Shown here: one piece after another, positions 1-9,998 of the stretch | Numbering within the stretch: the stretch's first letter is position 1 | How the letters are laid out: each line of letters opens with the position of its first letter | Origin: Pseudomonas sp. FeN3W | GTDB taxonomy: Bacteria; Pseudomonadota; Gammaproteobacteria; Pseudomonadales; Pseudomonadaceae | Reading direction: 5' to 3' | Length of the DNA: 64,000 bases | Assembly: GCA_030263805.2 (NCBI GenBank) | Contig: CP136011.1 | Location: 310,001-374,000 of the forward strand | Translations under genes and position numbers: made by a program | Notes under the pieces: model-generated | Seen by the model: only the letters and a program-made list of their open reading frames with translations | Databases searched by the model: none | What the model was told of the DNA's origin: nothing

Positions 1-1
1 G

Positions 2-658
2 CACAGGGACAATGACAAGACTCTAGGCAGCGTGCAGATGGAAATGCCAAGCGAGCGTTTCTATAAAGATGACGAAGAAAGATCAAGGTATGAATTTGGC
101 GCAATACCATCTCCTGATACTTACAGTTCCTTTATCTATGAAATTTCAGGAGAGATTAGCAAGAAAAACACGTGGTCATTGACCGATAATCGCATTGATA
201 CCCTCAAATCACTACTCGCTCATCAGATGTTCCCAATTGATATAATAAATACTCCTTATTTATTTACGAACCCTGATACCGGCACTCCTATAGTTAGCTA
301 TCGTACTGTTGAAAACAAAGAAAGTGCGTTGCCAATTCTTATGAGCGCATTGCTTGAGCCAGGACTTGCAGAGCAAATTACAAGATCAACCCTCTCTGAG
401 AAAGATGCCGAAAAATTTGAGCGACATGACTTAAGCCCAGTCGAGAAGCTATCCATAATCATGACTGATAGCACATTTTTAAGGCATTTTGATTTTGACT
501 GGGACAAGACCCGTGAGCGTGCTATCCAGAAAATTAGCGATATAGATAAAGCAGTTGAACCTGTAGCACAAGTTGAACAGACTGTTGCTGATGATGTTGC
601 AATTCTCAACCATCGAAAAAATCGCAATATCACAGCATCCTGCCTATTAGACTTGTGA
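2..658 (+). CDS. Unknown protein, 5'-truncated by window edge
   Basis: The reading frame is open from the first bases of the window, so the gene probably begins upstream. The first possible internal starts are GTG at 32 and ATG at 38, neither with a good ribosome-binding site. The visible part is hydrophilic, with no signal peptide or membrane segment and no recognisable family. It ends in HRKNRNITASCLLDL, a basic cluster followed by a hydrophobic-acidic-hydrophobic end. This weakly resembles the C-terminal tail shared by thirteen other proteins in the window, but the spacing is off by one, so I do not count it as a member. Confidence 0.6.
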   Translation, partial: HRDNDKTLGSVQMEMPSERFYKDDEERSRYEFGAIPSPDTYSSFIYEISGEISKKNTWSLTDNRIDTLKSLLAHQMFPIDIINTPYLFTNPDTGTPIVSYRTVENKESALPILMSALLEPGLAEQITRSTLSEKDAEKFERHDLSPVEKLSIIMTDSTFLRHFDFDWDKTRERAIQKISDIDKAVEPVAQVEQTVADDVAILNHRKNRNITASCLLDL

Positions 659-889
659 TATTCAGCTAAACAGGGGTCTTAGATTTAGCATCAAAAGGCT
701 GCTTATCCTTTCGGAGCTTGCTCGGCTATTTCAGTCGAAACGTATTTCTACCCACAATTTTAAGTTAGGGTAGTAGGCGATTAGCCAAGCTGCCTGGTAA
801 GCTAGTGATCTGACAAGGAAGCATGGCATAACATAGTTGACACTTATCAAGCAGTGATCATCGTTGCCATTGACTTCTAATAATTGGGC

Positions 890-3800
890 ATGAAGAAACA
901 AACGATGAAAAATCAGTCTTTATCGATGGCTTCCTACTGGCGCAACTCACTAGCTGATGCAGAGCTCGGAAAGGGTGGTTGGCACGAACCAGATCTTGCT
1001 AACACCGCAATTCGTCCCCGTTTCGAGCTAATCAATGCATCGCTTGATAGACAGGTCACTGACGAATTTTTTAGATCTGAGCCAGCTGAAATACAAGCCA
1101 TAGAGGTTGCATTTCATCCAATCTTATTTAAGTTAAAAACAGAACATGGAAGCAGGAAGCAGTATGCACTGCCATCTTTAATTTCCCCAATCGTTGTTAA
1201 AGCGAGGCTACGACGGGATGGAGCAATTACCCCACTTCCTAAGATTTATGTAACACGAGATCTGCTAGAGCCATTGGAGAGAAACTCATTTTCAATAGGC
1301 CATATTGACGACTTGGATATTTTTTTAACAAGCAATCCCTCGCCCGTTCCGGCAAATGTGCTGCATATTGCACAGCTGGCTGAACAAAACCCTCACAGAG
1401 ATGAGGGATTTGATATTGCCAGTGGGCAAGAATACTTGGAGCGGATCTGGAAGCAGCTATTGCCTTACTGTGAGGCCATGCTCGATCACGTCTGCAAGGA
1501 CGACATGATCAACGCAAACGGCTACCTACGAGCACGGGAATGGATGATTCGAAAGATTGGTGGGTCAGATAATCCTTCCAAGCGAATATCCTCCCTCTAC
1601 GATCATTTACGTCAAGCAAACCCTCATGTACCACTGTTTGATGCCTATGCCTCACTGGAGGCTTCGTCTACCGAAGCGCTTCTGCCCACAGACAGCGCAT
1701 TCGACGTACATGTTGGCCATTGCAGTGACAGCTACCCATTAGCCAAAGCCCAAAGGGATGCGATGACTCATACACTGGCCATGACCGATGGTGAAATGCT
1801 TGCAGTTAACGGCCCGCCTGGCACCGGAAAAACAACCCTGGTGCTCTCAGTCGTAGCCAATTACTGGGTGCAAGCGGCAATAGATCAATCTGAAGCGCCA
1901 ATTATCGTGGCCTCATCAGCCAACAATCAGTCGGTAACCAACATCCTCGACTCATTCAGAAAAGCTATCTCTACAGGCAACGGTGTTTATTCGGGACGCT
2001 GGATTTCCGGGATCGATGGCTTCGGCATTTACCTCTCATCCTGGAGCAAGCGCCAACAAACGGGCGGTAAATACCTCTCTTCAGATTTTCTAATGGATTT
2101 CGAATCAGTTGATTCAGTAGCCCAGGCAAGAGATGATTTTTTGAGCAAGGCGCGGCTCGCATTTCCTGAATTGACTGCACCAAGTGTTTCAACTGTGGTG
2201 ACAGCCATTCATCAGGCAATGCTTGGTGAGCAGCAGCGCCTCTCTGAGATCAAGAGTGCTTACGATCAACTCAAAAGCCTTCAGGAGACGCTCAGCAAGG
2301 CGCTCGGCCAGAACCATTGGGAGACGCTTCAACGCTTTGATAATGAGGCTGAAGAAGCCAAGAAGCGCCATAAGGTTTTCGAAAATGCCTACATCAACCT
2401 GATTAACCACCTGGGCACTCAACCGTTCTGGTACGACCTTCTTAAATTCATTCCAGTTGTTAGCCGCAAGCAGGGGGTCAGGGCCTCGATTGTCGTAAAA
2501 AGAACCATTAGGGGAATACCTCCAGACAAAATATGGGAGAGCGTGGACAATCTCAAAGCAACTCTGCTCGAAAAAACGAAGTCTCTCAAGGCTCACGCCG
2601 ACAGACATCAAAAAAGGCAGCGCAAAGCACATGCGCTCGTCAGGCATATTGCTAATGCAAAAAATCGACTGTCCACTGCCTATAAGGCTGTCATGGATCT
2701 TGACCAAATTGATATCCCGAAAGAGCCAGCTTCGCTCTATGAGGCAAACGTCGCAGCTGATACAAGAATCCGATTCAAGCTATTCTTGCTGGCAACTCAC
2801 TACTGGGAAGGTCGTTGGCTCCTATCTGTAGACGGCCAGGAAGCCTCGCTGCTAGAAGCACAAGGCAAACAAACACCGGAGGTTATCATTCAGCGCTGGA
2901 GAAGGCGCATGATGCTAACACCCTGTGCGGTCTCAACGTGCTTTATGCTTCCAACTGAATTCAGAGTCTTGCATGATGACGATCCACACCGTCACAGCTA
3001 TCTGTATAACAGCATTGACCTTTTGATCATGGATGAGGCTGGTCAGGTTCTTCCAGAAGTAGCGGGTGCTTGCTTCTCACTTGCCAAAAAAGCATTGGTA
3101 ATAGGCGATACACATCAAATCGAACCAATCTGGAGCATCCCGAAGTCTGTTGACATTGGAAACATGATTCAGCATGGCGTCATCTCCGATTCAGCAGTGC
3201 AGAGCGATATTGAGACTATTGTGAATCTCGGAAAATCCGCATCCTGCGGTAATGTTATGCGGATTGCCCAGCTAGCCTCTCGCTACCACTACGATGACGA
3301 GCTTGCCAGGGGCATGTACCTATACGAGCATAGGCGCTGCTTCAACGAGATAATCGCGTTCTGCAACGCCCTATCCTACAAGAACAAACTGATACCAGCC
3401 AGGGGCAGACGCAGCGACCTGGAAGTGCCACCCAATCAATTCCCTCCTATGGGCTACATTGACGTACATGGACAGTGCAAAACGAAGTCAACAGGAACTC
3501 GTTTTAATACAATTGAAGCAAACGCAATCGCCGACTGGATCATCCATAACAAAAAAGATCTTGAGGCAATGTATTCACTGCCAATTGAACAAATTATTGG
3601 CGTTGTTACACCGTTCACTGGCCAAGTTGACGCGCTCAGAACTGCTTTGCGCAGAGTCGGGATCGACGTATCAAACGAAACAGGCATGACGGTTGGGACA
3701 GTTCATTCATTGCAGGGCGCCGAGCGTCGAATCGTGCTTTTTTCACCTACCTACTCCAAGGAGAATAATGGTGGGTTTATCGACGCCAGTCCAAGCATGC

Positions 3801-3958
3801 TGAATGTCGCGGTCTCAAGAGCCAGGGATAACTTCATCGTAGTAGGAGATATGCGCCTGTTCAACCATAGACAAGCCTTTACTCCAAGAGGGTTATTGGC
3901 AACCTTCCTATACAAACATGAAGAAAACAGAATAAAACTTGAGAAGATCGTTCAATGA
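890..3958 (+). CDS. Superfamily 1 helicase, Dna2/NAM7/Upf1-like
   Basis: Predicted ATP-dependent DNA or RNA helicase of about 1022 residues. Walker A GPPGTGKTTL lies near residue 307, motif II as LLIMDEAGQ near 714, a late motif VGTVHSLQGAE near 934, and VAVSRARDNFIVVGD near 975 (motif VI). This order is typical of AAA_11/AAA_12-type SF1 helicases. About 400 residues separate motifs I and II and include a charged, probably coiled-coil stretch (roughly 440-600), an unusually large insertion. The N-terminal 300 residues are not recognised. The start is uncertain between TTG 884, ATG 890 and ATG 905. The substrate is unknown; related large helicases are common on plasmids, phages and in defence loci. 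Confidence 0.85.
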   Translation: MKKQTMKNQSLSMASYWRNSLADAELGKGGWHEPDLANTAIRPRFELINASLDRQVTDEFFRSEPAEIQAIEVAFHPILFKLKTEHGSRKQYALPSLISPIVVKARLRRDGAITPLPKIYVTRDLLEPLERNSFSIGHIDDLDIFLTSNPSPVPANVLHIAQLAEQNPHRDEGFDIASGQEYLERIWKQLLPYCEAMLDHVCKDDMINANGYLRAREWMIRKIGGSDNPSKRISSLYDHLRQANPHVPLFDAYASLEASSTEALLPTDSAFDVHVGHCSDSYPLAKAQRDAMTHTLAMTDGEMLAVNGPPGTGKTTLVLSVVANYWVQAAIDQSEAPIIVASSANNQSVTNILDSFRKAISTGNGVYSGRWISGIDGFGIYLSSWSKRQQTGGKYLSSDFLMDFESVDSVAQARDDFLSKARLAFPELTAPSVSTVVTAIHQAMLGEQQRLSEIKSAYDQLKSLQETLSKALGQNHWETLQRFDNEAEEAKKRHKVFENAYINLINHLGTQPFWYDLLKFIPVVSRKQGVRASIVVKRTIRGIPPDKIWESVDNLKATLLEKTKSLKAHADRHQKRQRKAHALVRHIANAKNRLSTAYKAVMDLDQIDIPKEPASLYEANVAADTRIRFKLFLLATHYWEGRWLLSVDGQEASLLEAQGKQTPEVIIQRWRRRMMLTPCAVSTCFMLPTEFRVLHDDDPHRHSYLYNSIDLLIMDEAGQVLPEVAGACFSLAKKALVIGDTHQIEPIWSIPKSVDIGNMIQHGVISDSAVQSDIETIVNLGKSASCGNVMRIAQLASRYHYDDELARGMYLYEHRRCFNEIIAFCNALSYKNKLIPARGRRSDLEVPPNQFPPMGYIDVHGQCKTKSTGTRFNTIEANAIADWIIHNKKDLEAMYSLPIEQIIGVVTPFTGQVDALRTALRRVGIDVSNETGMTVGTVHSLQGAERRIVLFSPTYSKENNGGFIDASPSMLNVAVSRARDNFIVVGDMRLFNHRQAFTPRGLLATFLYKHEENRIKLEKIVQ

Positions 3959-4044
3959 GCATTGATAGCCAACAGTGATCAAGTTCAACCTTCTCTGCAC
4001 AACCGACGCACAAACGAGTACGTAACAAATAGAGGTTAAACAGA

Positions 4045-4677
4045 ATGAAAAAGCTAACCATAAGCCAAGCCGCATTATTCCTTGAAGAGTATCTGACTCA
4101 CCAGATTCAGCATCCTACTAATTATGAAAGTCAGGCAGATATGTTCAAGGGATCTGATGAGGTCACCCAGCTACTCTCATCAAAGAACAAAGCACTCAGT
4201 GATACACCCTTCCCACTCGCGCTGACGTTATTGCAAAATCCTAACCTTGAATCCTCAGAGGAGGCACAGCTGGATGACTTTCAGCTTTTGAATGCTTGTC
4301 GCTCACACCTGTCCCTAATGCCAATCACCGAAATCTCACCAACGTCAATCGAGGTTTATGCGTCATTATTGACACGTATTGAGCGCAATCATGATTCGGT
4401 ATCAGCACTGCGGGCAGTCGTGTCTGTAATGAACAGATCTGAAAACTTAGAGACTCAAGATGAATCCAAGATGCGACACGCCTGCTCAAACGCATTCAAG
4501 ACGTTCAGGGAGGCGGGCTTAGTCAATGATGAAATTGAACGAAATCTTGATCAGCGGATAAGCAGAGAGATGGGCAAGATTTTCGTAAACGAGCTTGGCT
4601 TCAACCCGGCCAATATCCAGTCTCTCAGGGGAATTAAGATGGATAAAGGAAAGGAAGACCCCAAATTGTCGACCTAA
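4045..4677 (+). CDS. Hypothetical protein, 210 aa
   Basis: Starts at ATG 4045 with a GAGGT ribosome-binding site about ten bases upstream. The product is soluble, acidic and predicted to be mainly helical, with no family I recognise. It lies downstream of the SF1 helicase on the same strand (86 bp gap) and may be co-transcribed with it. Its stop codon overlaps by four bases the stop of the convergent tail-bearing gene that follows, so neither transcript has room for a separate terminator between them. Confidence 0.65.
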   Translation: MKKLTISQAALFLEEYLTHQIQHPTNYESQADMFKGSDEVTQLLSSKNKALSDTPFPLALTLLQNPNLESSEEAQLDDFQLLNACRSHLSLMPITEISPTSIEVYASLLTRIERNHDSVSALRAVVSVMNRSENLETQDESKMRHACSNAFKTFREAGLVNDEIERNLDQRISREMGKIFVNELGFNPANIQSLRGIKMDKGKEDPKLST

Positions 4678-6050
4678 ATCTCTAGATCTTTTTCAATAAA
4701 GTGCCTTTTTATCGAAGGGCACATTTGCCTTAATGATGAAGGGATAGACTTCTGCAAGTGATGTTTTTCAATATCTTTAAGTGAGCAATATTTGTTGTCA
4801 ACGATCTCTATAAGATCCTCACAATCAACCATATCATTTACCCACTTTTCTCTGAAAATATCTGCAATTTTCAGCACGCTACTCTTTTCAATTGCAATTT
4901 GAACAGCGCTCGTCATAACAGGTTTGCATTCGCTAATATCAAGAACGTACCCAGGTGTGAGATTCTTGAAAATTATCTTGATGTTCGTGAAATCACAGCC
5001 TGTATGTAGCATAATACTATTGAGCAGCTTATTTTTTATATCATCATGAATATTTAGCTTTTCGCAAGATTCAAGCACTGCGGCAATCATAGAGTTGATT
5101 GAGCCAACCCACCCTTCAATAACGTATTTAAAAATGTCATATGCATGATCATTCGAGCAATCTTCCGCCTCACGGACAGCTCGGTCAACATCACTATAGT
5201 CAATCTTTGTATTTACGTCAGACCAACGCAAAGGCAAATCACTACTCAGCAAGAGATAGGCTAAATAGGAACTCGTTGGCATCTTGTCTAAGCTTGACCT
5301 GTTTCCATTGAGGCAATCATTGACATAATCCTGAACGGAGAATGATTGTATAAGCTTCTCCGCCTCAATGATGTCGCGACCGTGTGAATTTGCCAATGAA
5401 AAAGATATGTATCTTTCAGATATAAGATGTAATCCATTGAGGTGAAAATCAATTATTTGGTCAACAGAGGTTTTGCCATCAATACTAAAGAATGCATCTT
5501 CGCTTATGAAAATTTCTTGATTAACCTTTGCATAGTCTATAAACAACTTACAAGACTTACTGACTGCCAGTGATAGCGCATTAAAAGCCTCAAGATAAAA
5601 ATCGATTTGTGTTGAAGAACTTTCAAGAATTCCTTCAACCATTTCAATTACAATCTGTTCGCGACCGGCATCAAACAATTCTTCACACATAACGCCGAAT
5701 TCAAAACAGTCCTCTTCATATCTGCCTTGAGAAATAACATTATGTGCCAACTTTTTTATAATTGATTCGTCTGCCTTGTTTAAAACACCTATCAAATGCA
5801 GAGCCGTTGGGCTTATTGGAATGTTCTCAGCCACCGCTTTCAGAAAGCCTTCTTCATGAGAAGGTGCATTATCGATTAAATACGAATTTATAGCAGAAAC
5901 GCTTGAATTCATGAGGTGTAGGTTTTGGAGGAAATCGCTCGACATCTCATTAAAGATAAAGCCGACCTCATTGATAATAGCAACTTTTCTTTCGGAAAGA
6001 GCTCCGAATAGCTCCTCTCCAAGCTCAGCCAAGCGATTCTTCAAATGCAT
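4674..6050 (-). CDS. Large helical unknown protein with C-terminal tail KRHFIEKDLEI
   Basis: 458 residues, no signal peptide or membrane segment, rich in leucine, isoleucine and acidic residues and apparently all-helical. I recognise no domain. The last eleven residues, KRHFIEKDLEI, are preceded by PSI and match the tail consensus [KR][KR]xx[ILV]xx[DE][LMF][EDG][IL]-COOH seen in thirteen proteins here. The gene is monocistronic, convergent with the 4045 gene (4-bp overlap of stops). ATG 6050 has a weak GGA ribosome-binding site. The function is unknown; the tail suggests it belongs to the same cargo or complex as the other tailed proteins. Confidence 0.7.
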   Translation of the reverse strand: MHLKNRLAELGEELFGALSERKVAIINEVGFIFNEMSSDFLQNLHLMNSSVSAINSYLIDNAPSHEEGFLKAVAENIPISPTALHLIGVLNKADESIIKKLAHNVISQGRYEEDCFEFGVMCEELFDAGREQIVIEMVEGILESSSTQIDFYLEAFNALSLAVSKSCKLFIDYAKVNQEIFISEDAFFSIDGKTSVDQIIDFHLNGLHLISERYISFSLANSHGRDIIEAEKLIQSFSVQDYVNDCLNGNRSSLDKMPTSSYLAYLLLSSDLPLRWSDVNTKIDYSDVDRAVREAEDCSNDHAYDIFKYVIEGWVGSINSMIAAVLESCEKLNIHDDIKNKLLNSIMLHTGCDFTNIKIIFKNLTPGYVLDISECKPVMTSAVQIAIEKSSVLKIADIFREKWVNDMVDCEDLIEIVDNKYCSLKDIEKHHLQKSIPSSLRQMCPSIKRHFIEKDLEI

Positions 6051-6187
6051 AAGACGTCCAATCGGAAAATATGGCCTTAAATCGGCCTGTATCCTTATAA
6101 TGATAACATGTCATCGTGCCTGGTATTCAAATACAAGTGGAATCCGATGCTGGATAAATGCTAATTTAATACAAAGAGGAGATAAAT

Positions 6188-7078
6188 ATGGGTCGTTCAA
6201 TCGAGCGGTTATGTCAGAAAGTGTTAGACGTTAGGCACCCTGGAAAACAGGCGCAAGAGGTCATCACGAACCTTTGTCCTGAGCTTTATAGTAAAGAGAC
6301 TACAGAAATGGAGTTGCTATCCAGATGGCTCTATGATTGCTTTAGCCAGGTAAATTTGGAGGGGCATCAGATAAAGAACGGAAAGGTTCGAACGCCTTTG
6401 AATCGCATGCTTGAAGAATTAGCTTATCGTTTACTGTTTCGTTGGAGCCAAAATGGCTTTGTGAACGATTGCCTGGAAAGTTGCGAAGTTGCAAAAAGAC
6501 TAGTCAAAACATCAGATCAAGCCACCTCGATACTCTCGAAAATTGAGAAGAAAAAAGAGTTTCTTGCGTTCAGCAAACAACTAGAGGGTTCACTTCTTGA
6601 GATCCAGCCAATACGAATTAAAACTTTCTTGCTTGGCGAAACACCCAGACTACTTAATGGTCAAGCTGGATCATCTGTTAGAAGCTTATTCTATCCAGAG
6701 AATGAGACTAAAACAAATTCTATCAAATTTCCTCTGCCAGCAGATTTAAGAATTAGATTGCAAGAAGAAAAGAGAAAAATACAAGCACTTGACAATAGGG
6801 AGCTTGGCTTGAGGATTATGCATTTAGTTAAAGATAACGATCTATCACGCTATGACCCTGCCTATCCAGTGTATGGCGTTAAAAGCATTTATGTATTAAT
6901 ACCTTGGGCGATTGACAGGCTCTGTAATGCGAGTTTTGAACTGGATTGTGAGTTACCGAATCAGTTCGACTTACTTAACAAAGAAATGAAGGATGCGTTA
7001 GGTAGACTCGATATAGTTCTATCCAGATACCATCGACTTACAGCCGAAAGAGATCATTCGGCTGACATGTACTTTTAA
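6188..7078 (+). CDS. Hypothetical protein, 296 aa
   Basis: Starts at ATG 6188 behind a strong ribosome-binding site (AGAGGAGATAAAT). The product is soluble and basic with no recognised family. It ends in SADMYF, which superficially recalls the DMEI ends of neighbouring tailed proteins. However, it lacks the basic pair and the hydrophobic residue at the right spacing, so I do not include it in the tail family. The gene is convergent with the next tailed gene, and their stop codons overlap by four bases. Confidence 0.65.
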   Translation: MGRSIERLCQKVLDVRHPGKQAQEVITNLCPELYSKETTEMELLSRWLYDCFSQVNLEGHQIKNGKVRTPLNRMLEELAYRLLFRWSQNGFVNDCLESCEVAKRLVKTSDQATSILSKIEKKKEFLAFSKQLEGSLLEIQPIRIKTFLLGETPRLLNGQAGSSVRSLFYPENETKTNSIKFPLPADLRIRLQEEKRKIQALDNRELGLRIMHLVKDNDLSRYDPAYPVYGVKSIYVLIPWAIDRLCNASFELDCELPNQFDLLNKEMKDALGRLDIVLSRYHRLTAERDHSADMYF

Positions 7079-8115
7079 ATCTCCATGTCTTTATTCAGCA
7101 GACGTCGTTTCGCACTGAAATTACCAGCAAGCGACGCCGCAAGATCGGCATGATCGAAGTATTGAGCAAGCCTTATCAGGCATTCATTTGTTATATCCTT
7201 CTTCTTAAAGGAAGCGATAACTTCATCCGCTGTATAATGCGATGCCAAATATTTACCAGCCCAATCAACTGAAGCATAACAGTTTCTGTTGTTTAACGCC
7301 TTTAGGGCTGAGGTTAATGATGATGGAATTTGAGGATGATGTTGATTATACTTAGACGAATATAGGTTTGAAATTCTTTTCACATCATCAGCCGAAAGCA
7401 GATTAATCACCGAGGCATCTTTAATTGAAGCGCAAAGAAGAAGCTCATCACTCCATAGCTTTCTATCTAGTTTTTCAAGAAACTCCAAGCATCGTCCAAG
7501 TCTATACAACGCATCAAAAATAATATCATTGTCAATAAATTCAGGATCGACTTTAACAGCAGCCATTGGTGTTTTTTTCACACCCAGAAGGATAAGGTCG
7601 CGCGAAAGAAGATCCTTAGGGACATGAACCAAGTTAGAACCATCAATAGCAAGAATCTTTTCACAGGTGCGGCGCGTAACATACTTGCTTGGGATATCTT
7701 TAAGTGATACTCCTCCTTCTATAGCAGCATCCACAACTAGATCATTTATAAATTCGTGTGGAATATATTTTATAGCGCTACCCCATCGCGACAGCGAAGC
7801 ATATATAATTTCATCATCCAAAAAATTCTGAGGTATATACTTGAGAGCTTCCGAGTACCTCTCCGAAGCCAGAGAGCAAATTTTCTCTGTGAGAACTCCT
7901 TTCGGAAAATAGCCTATTGACCATGCGTTCACGCTAACAGCAGCTAAAGCTAGCTCTGAAGTGATGCAGTCTGCACGGAACTTATACAACAAATTAAAAT
8001 CCTTCTTTAAAGCATGCTTTAACAAGGAGACATTATGATCCGCAGGATTGATGTTTAGAACAATACTGGGGTTATTTGAAATCTTTTTCAGTTGAGCATT
8101 AAATTTTTGGAGCAT
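7075..8115 (-). CDS. DUF4116-like repeat protein with C-terminal tail KRRLLNKDMEI
   Basis: 346 residues built of degenerate ~23-25-residue helical repeats of the pattern A-h-x-x-x-G-x-x-h-x-x-h-P-x-x-h-h-x-x-x-h-h. Examples are ALKYIPQNFLDDEI, AIKYIPHEFINDLV and SLKDIPSKYVTRR. This recalls DUF4116-type repeats, though the match is by eye. The last eleven residues, KRRLLNKDMEI, fit the shared tail. I chose ATG 8115, preceded by GAAGAGGTGGCT, over ATG 8145, which has no ribosome-binding site. It is a paralogue in repeat style of the 11662-13146 gene, which lacks the tail. The function is unknown, and a protein-interaction scaffold is the natural guess for such a solenoid. Confidence 0.7.
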   Translation of the reverse strand: MLQKFNAQLKKISNNPSIVLNINPADHNVSLLKHALKKDFNLLYKFRADCITSELALAAVSVNAWSIGYFPKGVLTEKICSLASERYSEALKYIPQNFLDDEIIYASLSRWGSAIKYIPHEFINDLVVDAAIEGGVSLKDIPSKYVTRRTCEKILAIDGSNLVHVPKDLLSRDLILLGVKKTPMAAVKVDPEFIDNDIIFDALYRLGRCLEFLEKLDRKLWSDELLLCASIKDASVINLLSADDVKRISNLYSSKYNQHHPQIPSSLTSALKALNNRNCYASVDWAGKYLASHYTADEVIASFKKKDITNECLIRLAQYFDHADLAASLAGNFSAKRRLLNKDMEI

Positions 8116-8164
8116 AGCCACCTCTTCTTTATAGATTAGCACCATAATCGACTAAATGTCATTA

Positions 8165-8194
8165 TCGACAAATACGAATTTTGCAAGCTATAAT
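8165..8194 (+). promoter_or_regulatory. Sigma70-type promoter for the 8217 gene
   Basis: TCGACA at 8165-8170 and TATAAT at 8189-8194 are separated by 18 bp. The predicted transcript start lies about 15 bases before the ribosome-binding site GAGAGG of the gene at 8217. It excludes the upstream in-frame TTG at 8181 as the start. Confidence 0.6.
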
Positions 8195-8216
8195 AAAAAA
8201 AAGAGAGGTGTCGCAT

Positions 8217-9395
8217 ATGAATCACAGTGCCGCTCAATGCCTTATGATAGAAGGTCATGCTATAACACGAGAGCTAACTGAATACTGCTTCAATATCAAC
8301 AGGAAGCGTCAGCTTGTTACCATAATCAACGAACTTAACGATATCAAACGAAGACTTTATGAAAGCGGAGAGATTAAGCTTCTCAATCAGCTTTATCGTT
8401 ACGGACTGTCCGTGCTCAATCCAGATGGTATGAAAATAACTGAAAAACAGCGCCCCAAACTTTTAAAGAAGGATGCGGTACTTTTATTTAGAAATATTGC
8501 TGTATACCCAGTACAAATTATTAGATTTCTCGGCGATGATCAGGTATTTAACAACATTTTAATCAATTCAGCACTAAAATCTGGAACGCTGAATGACATT
8601 GATCACAGAGACTCAAGACCATGGGAGGATGTTGCGCTACGTCTTGCAAGAATCGGTGACAGTTTCAACTGGTCATACCTTTTGAAAGAGTCCTCAGTGG
8701 ACGGTCATGGTCATCAAATACCCAACATTATATCTACACTAGATGAGTTCAAGGATTTTGATATTAATGATATTGAATCAATCAAAAATAGTATAAAGAT
8801 ATATCATGAGTACTGCATTAAACAGAAAAAATATGCCAGCGAAACACCTAATGTTGAAAAAATATTCGACGGCATTATTCGGCATGCAGGAGAAGAACTA
8901 GCAACTGAGTTTTTGAGCTTATCTAGGATTTCTGCACTTCAAAACAAGGATTTTATGTTTAAGGTTTATGATGAATACAAGCTCGAACTCGATAAAAGTA
9001 TCTTAAAGCAAAATATATATACAATATTTTATTCTGGCGGACTGGCTGGATCTGGTTATTCGTTACTGTGGGTTTGTGCAATCCATCACCCTGAAATAAT
9101 ACTGGAATCGGTAGATGCGTTAATAAAATCGAAGTCTAGCCATGCTCATCATCTTGCGAATATAATTAAGCAACTTAATCAGAAAATATCAGTGAACGGC
9201 AAAACATACGAAGCTCCAAGTTTTTTGATAAATGATCTTGCATCAATGACAATTAAATCATTAGCGGGGGATAAAATCAGAGATGTGACCAACTTCCTGG
9301 AAGATAAATGCGGCCTTTCTAAAGAGCAGTATATTGGGCTGAATGAGTTCGCGCCATTTAGAAGGCAGATGATTTCAAATGATATGGAGATTTAA
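8217..9395 (+). CDS. Large helical unknown protein with C-terminal tail RRQMISNDMEI
   Basis: 392 residues, soluble and helical, with no recognised domain. ATG 8217 follows AGAGAGG at proper spacing and lies downstream of a good sigma70 promoter, so an in-frame TTG at 8181 is unlikely to be used. The last eleven residues RRQMISNDMEI (preceded by APF) match the shared tail. The final codons ATG GAG ATT TAA are identical to those of the divergent neighbour at 7075. That neighbour shares no obvious similarity elsewhere, so the tail is conserved or shuffled independently of the body. Confidence 0.7.
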   Translation: MNHSAAQCLMIEGHAITRELTEYCFNINRKRQLVTIINELNDIKRRLYESGEIKLLNQLYRYGLSVLNPDGMKITEKQRPKLLKKDAVLLFRNIAVYPVQIIRFLGDDQVFNNILINSALKSGTLNDIDHRDSRPWEDVALRLARIGDSFNWSYLLKESSVDGHGHQIPNIISTLDEFKDFDINDIESIKNSIKIYHEYCIKQKKYASETPNVEKIFDGIIRHAGEELATEFLSLSRISALQNKDFMFKVYDEYKLELDKSILKQNIYTIFYSGGLAGSGYSLLWVCAIHHPEIILESVDALIKSKSSHAHHLANIIKQLNQKISVNGKTYEAPSFLINDLASMTIKSLAGDKIRDVTNFLEDKCGLSKEQYIGLNEFAPFRRQMISNDMEI

Positions 9396-9412
9396 TGTTG
9401 ATTTATTGTAAT

Positions 9413-9946
9413 TTAGAAAAGGCCTAGTTGAGGTGATTGATTGATGTTGTATGCTTTGTCTCTGGCAACCTTATTTGTCTTGTCAGCGCCTGGATTACAT
9501 TGAATCCTTATGCACTCAAAGTGTGCAAGAATCCAGTCAGAATTCTTGGGAGTTATTACTTTTTCAATACCTCCAAAATATTGAACGTAGTAATGCGTCA
9601 AAGGAAGTACTGACTGCATGAGACGTTCTTTGATATCCGGGTGCGCTGTAAGCTTTGCGCTTAACCCGAGGCATATCAGGCGCTCAAATTCCTTAGAATC
9701 AAGCGTAGAGACGACCCCAAGGGTCTTCCCTAGCTTCTTTGCCTCGTACCCAGATAGCTCTCTCAGCCTATCATCACGCCGTGTTAACCAATACCAGAGC
9801 CCCTCAACAGACGCAAACGGGCCAAGCTCCGGGTGACGGAAGGGGTGGTGAGAAAAATTGGAAAGATCCCTTCCAAGTAACGTTCTACCCTTCGAATAGA
9901 CATTAAGATGGGTGACGCCGTCATCATTTGGAGAGTACATGATCAT
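9413..9946 (-). CDS. NADAR-like protein with C-terminal clamp-binding motif QLGLF
   Basis: 177 residues. The N-terminal half carries LGRDLSNFSHHPF, GPFASVEGLWYW and YEAKKLGK, the pattern of the NADAR/YbiA fold. Some members of this fold bind or hydrolyse NAD or ADP-ribose derivatives, including ADP-ribosylated guanine in DNA. The assignment is by motif only. The protein ends in a short linker and SPQLGLF-COOH, matching the bacterial beta-clamp-binding pentapeptide QL[SD]LF. That suggests recruitment to replication forks. ATG 9946 or 9940 is used; the promoter is divergent and overlaps that of the 10046 gene. The other protein here with such an end is the DUF4326 protein at 15013. Confidence 0.6.
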   Translation of the reverse strand: MIMYSPNDDGVTHLNVYSKGRTLLGRDLSNFSHHPFRHPELGPFASVEGLWYWLTRRDDRLRELSGYEAKKLGKTLGVVSTLDSKEFERLICLGLSAKLTAHPDIKERLMQSVLPLTHYYVQYFGGIEKVITPKNSDWILAHFECIRIQCNPGADKTNKVARDKAYNINQSPQLGLF

Positions 9947-9968
9947 GCAAATATCGCTCTTTCGAAAA

Positions 9969-9998
9969 ACTATATCATTGATATTGACATACTGGCAA
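9969..9998 (-). promoter_or_regulatory. Promoter of the NADAR-like gene
   Basis: On the minus strand TTGCCA (9998-9993) and TATAGT (9974-9969) are separated by 18 bp. It overlaps the opposite promoter at 9984-10011, so the two genes cannot easily be transcribed simultaneously. Confidence 0.5.
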
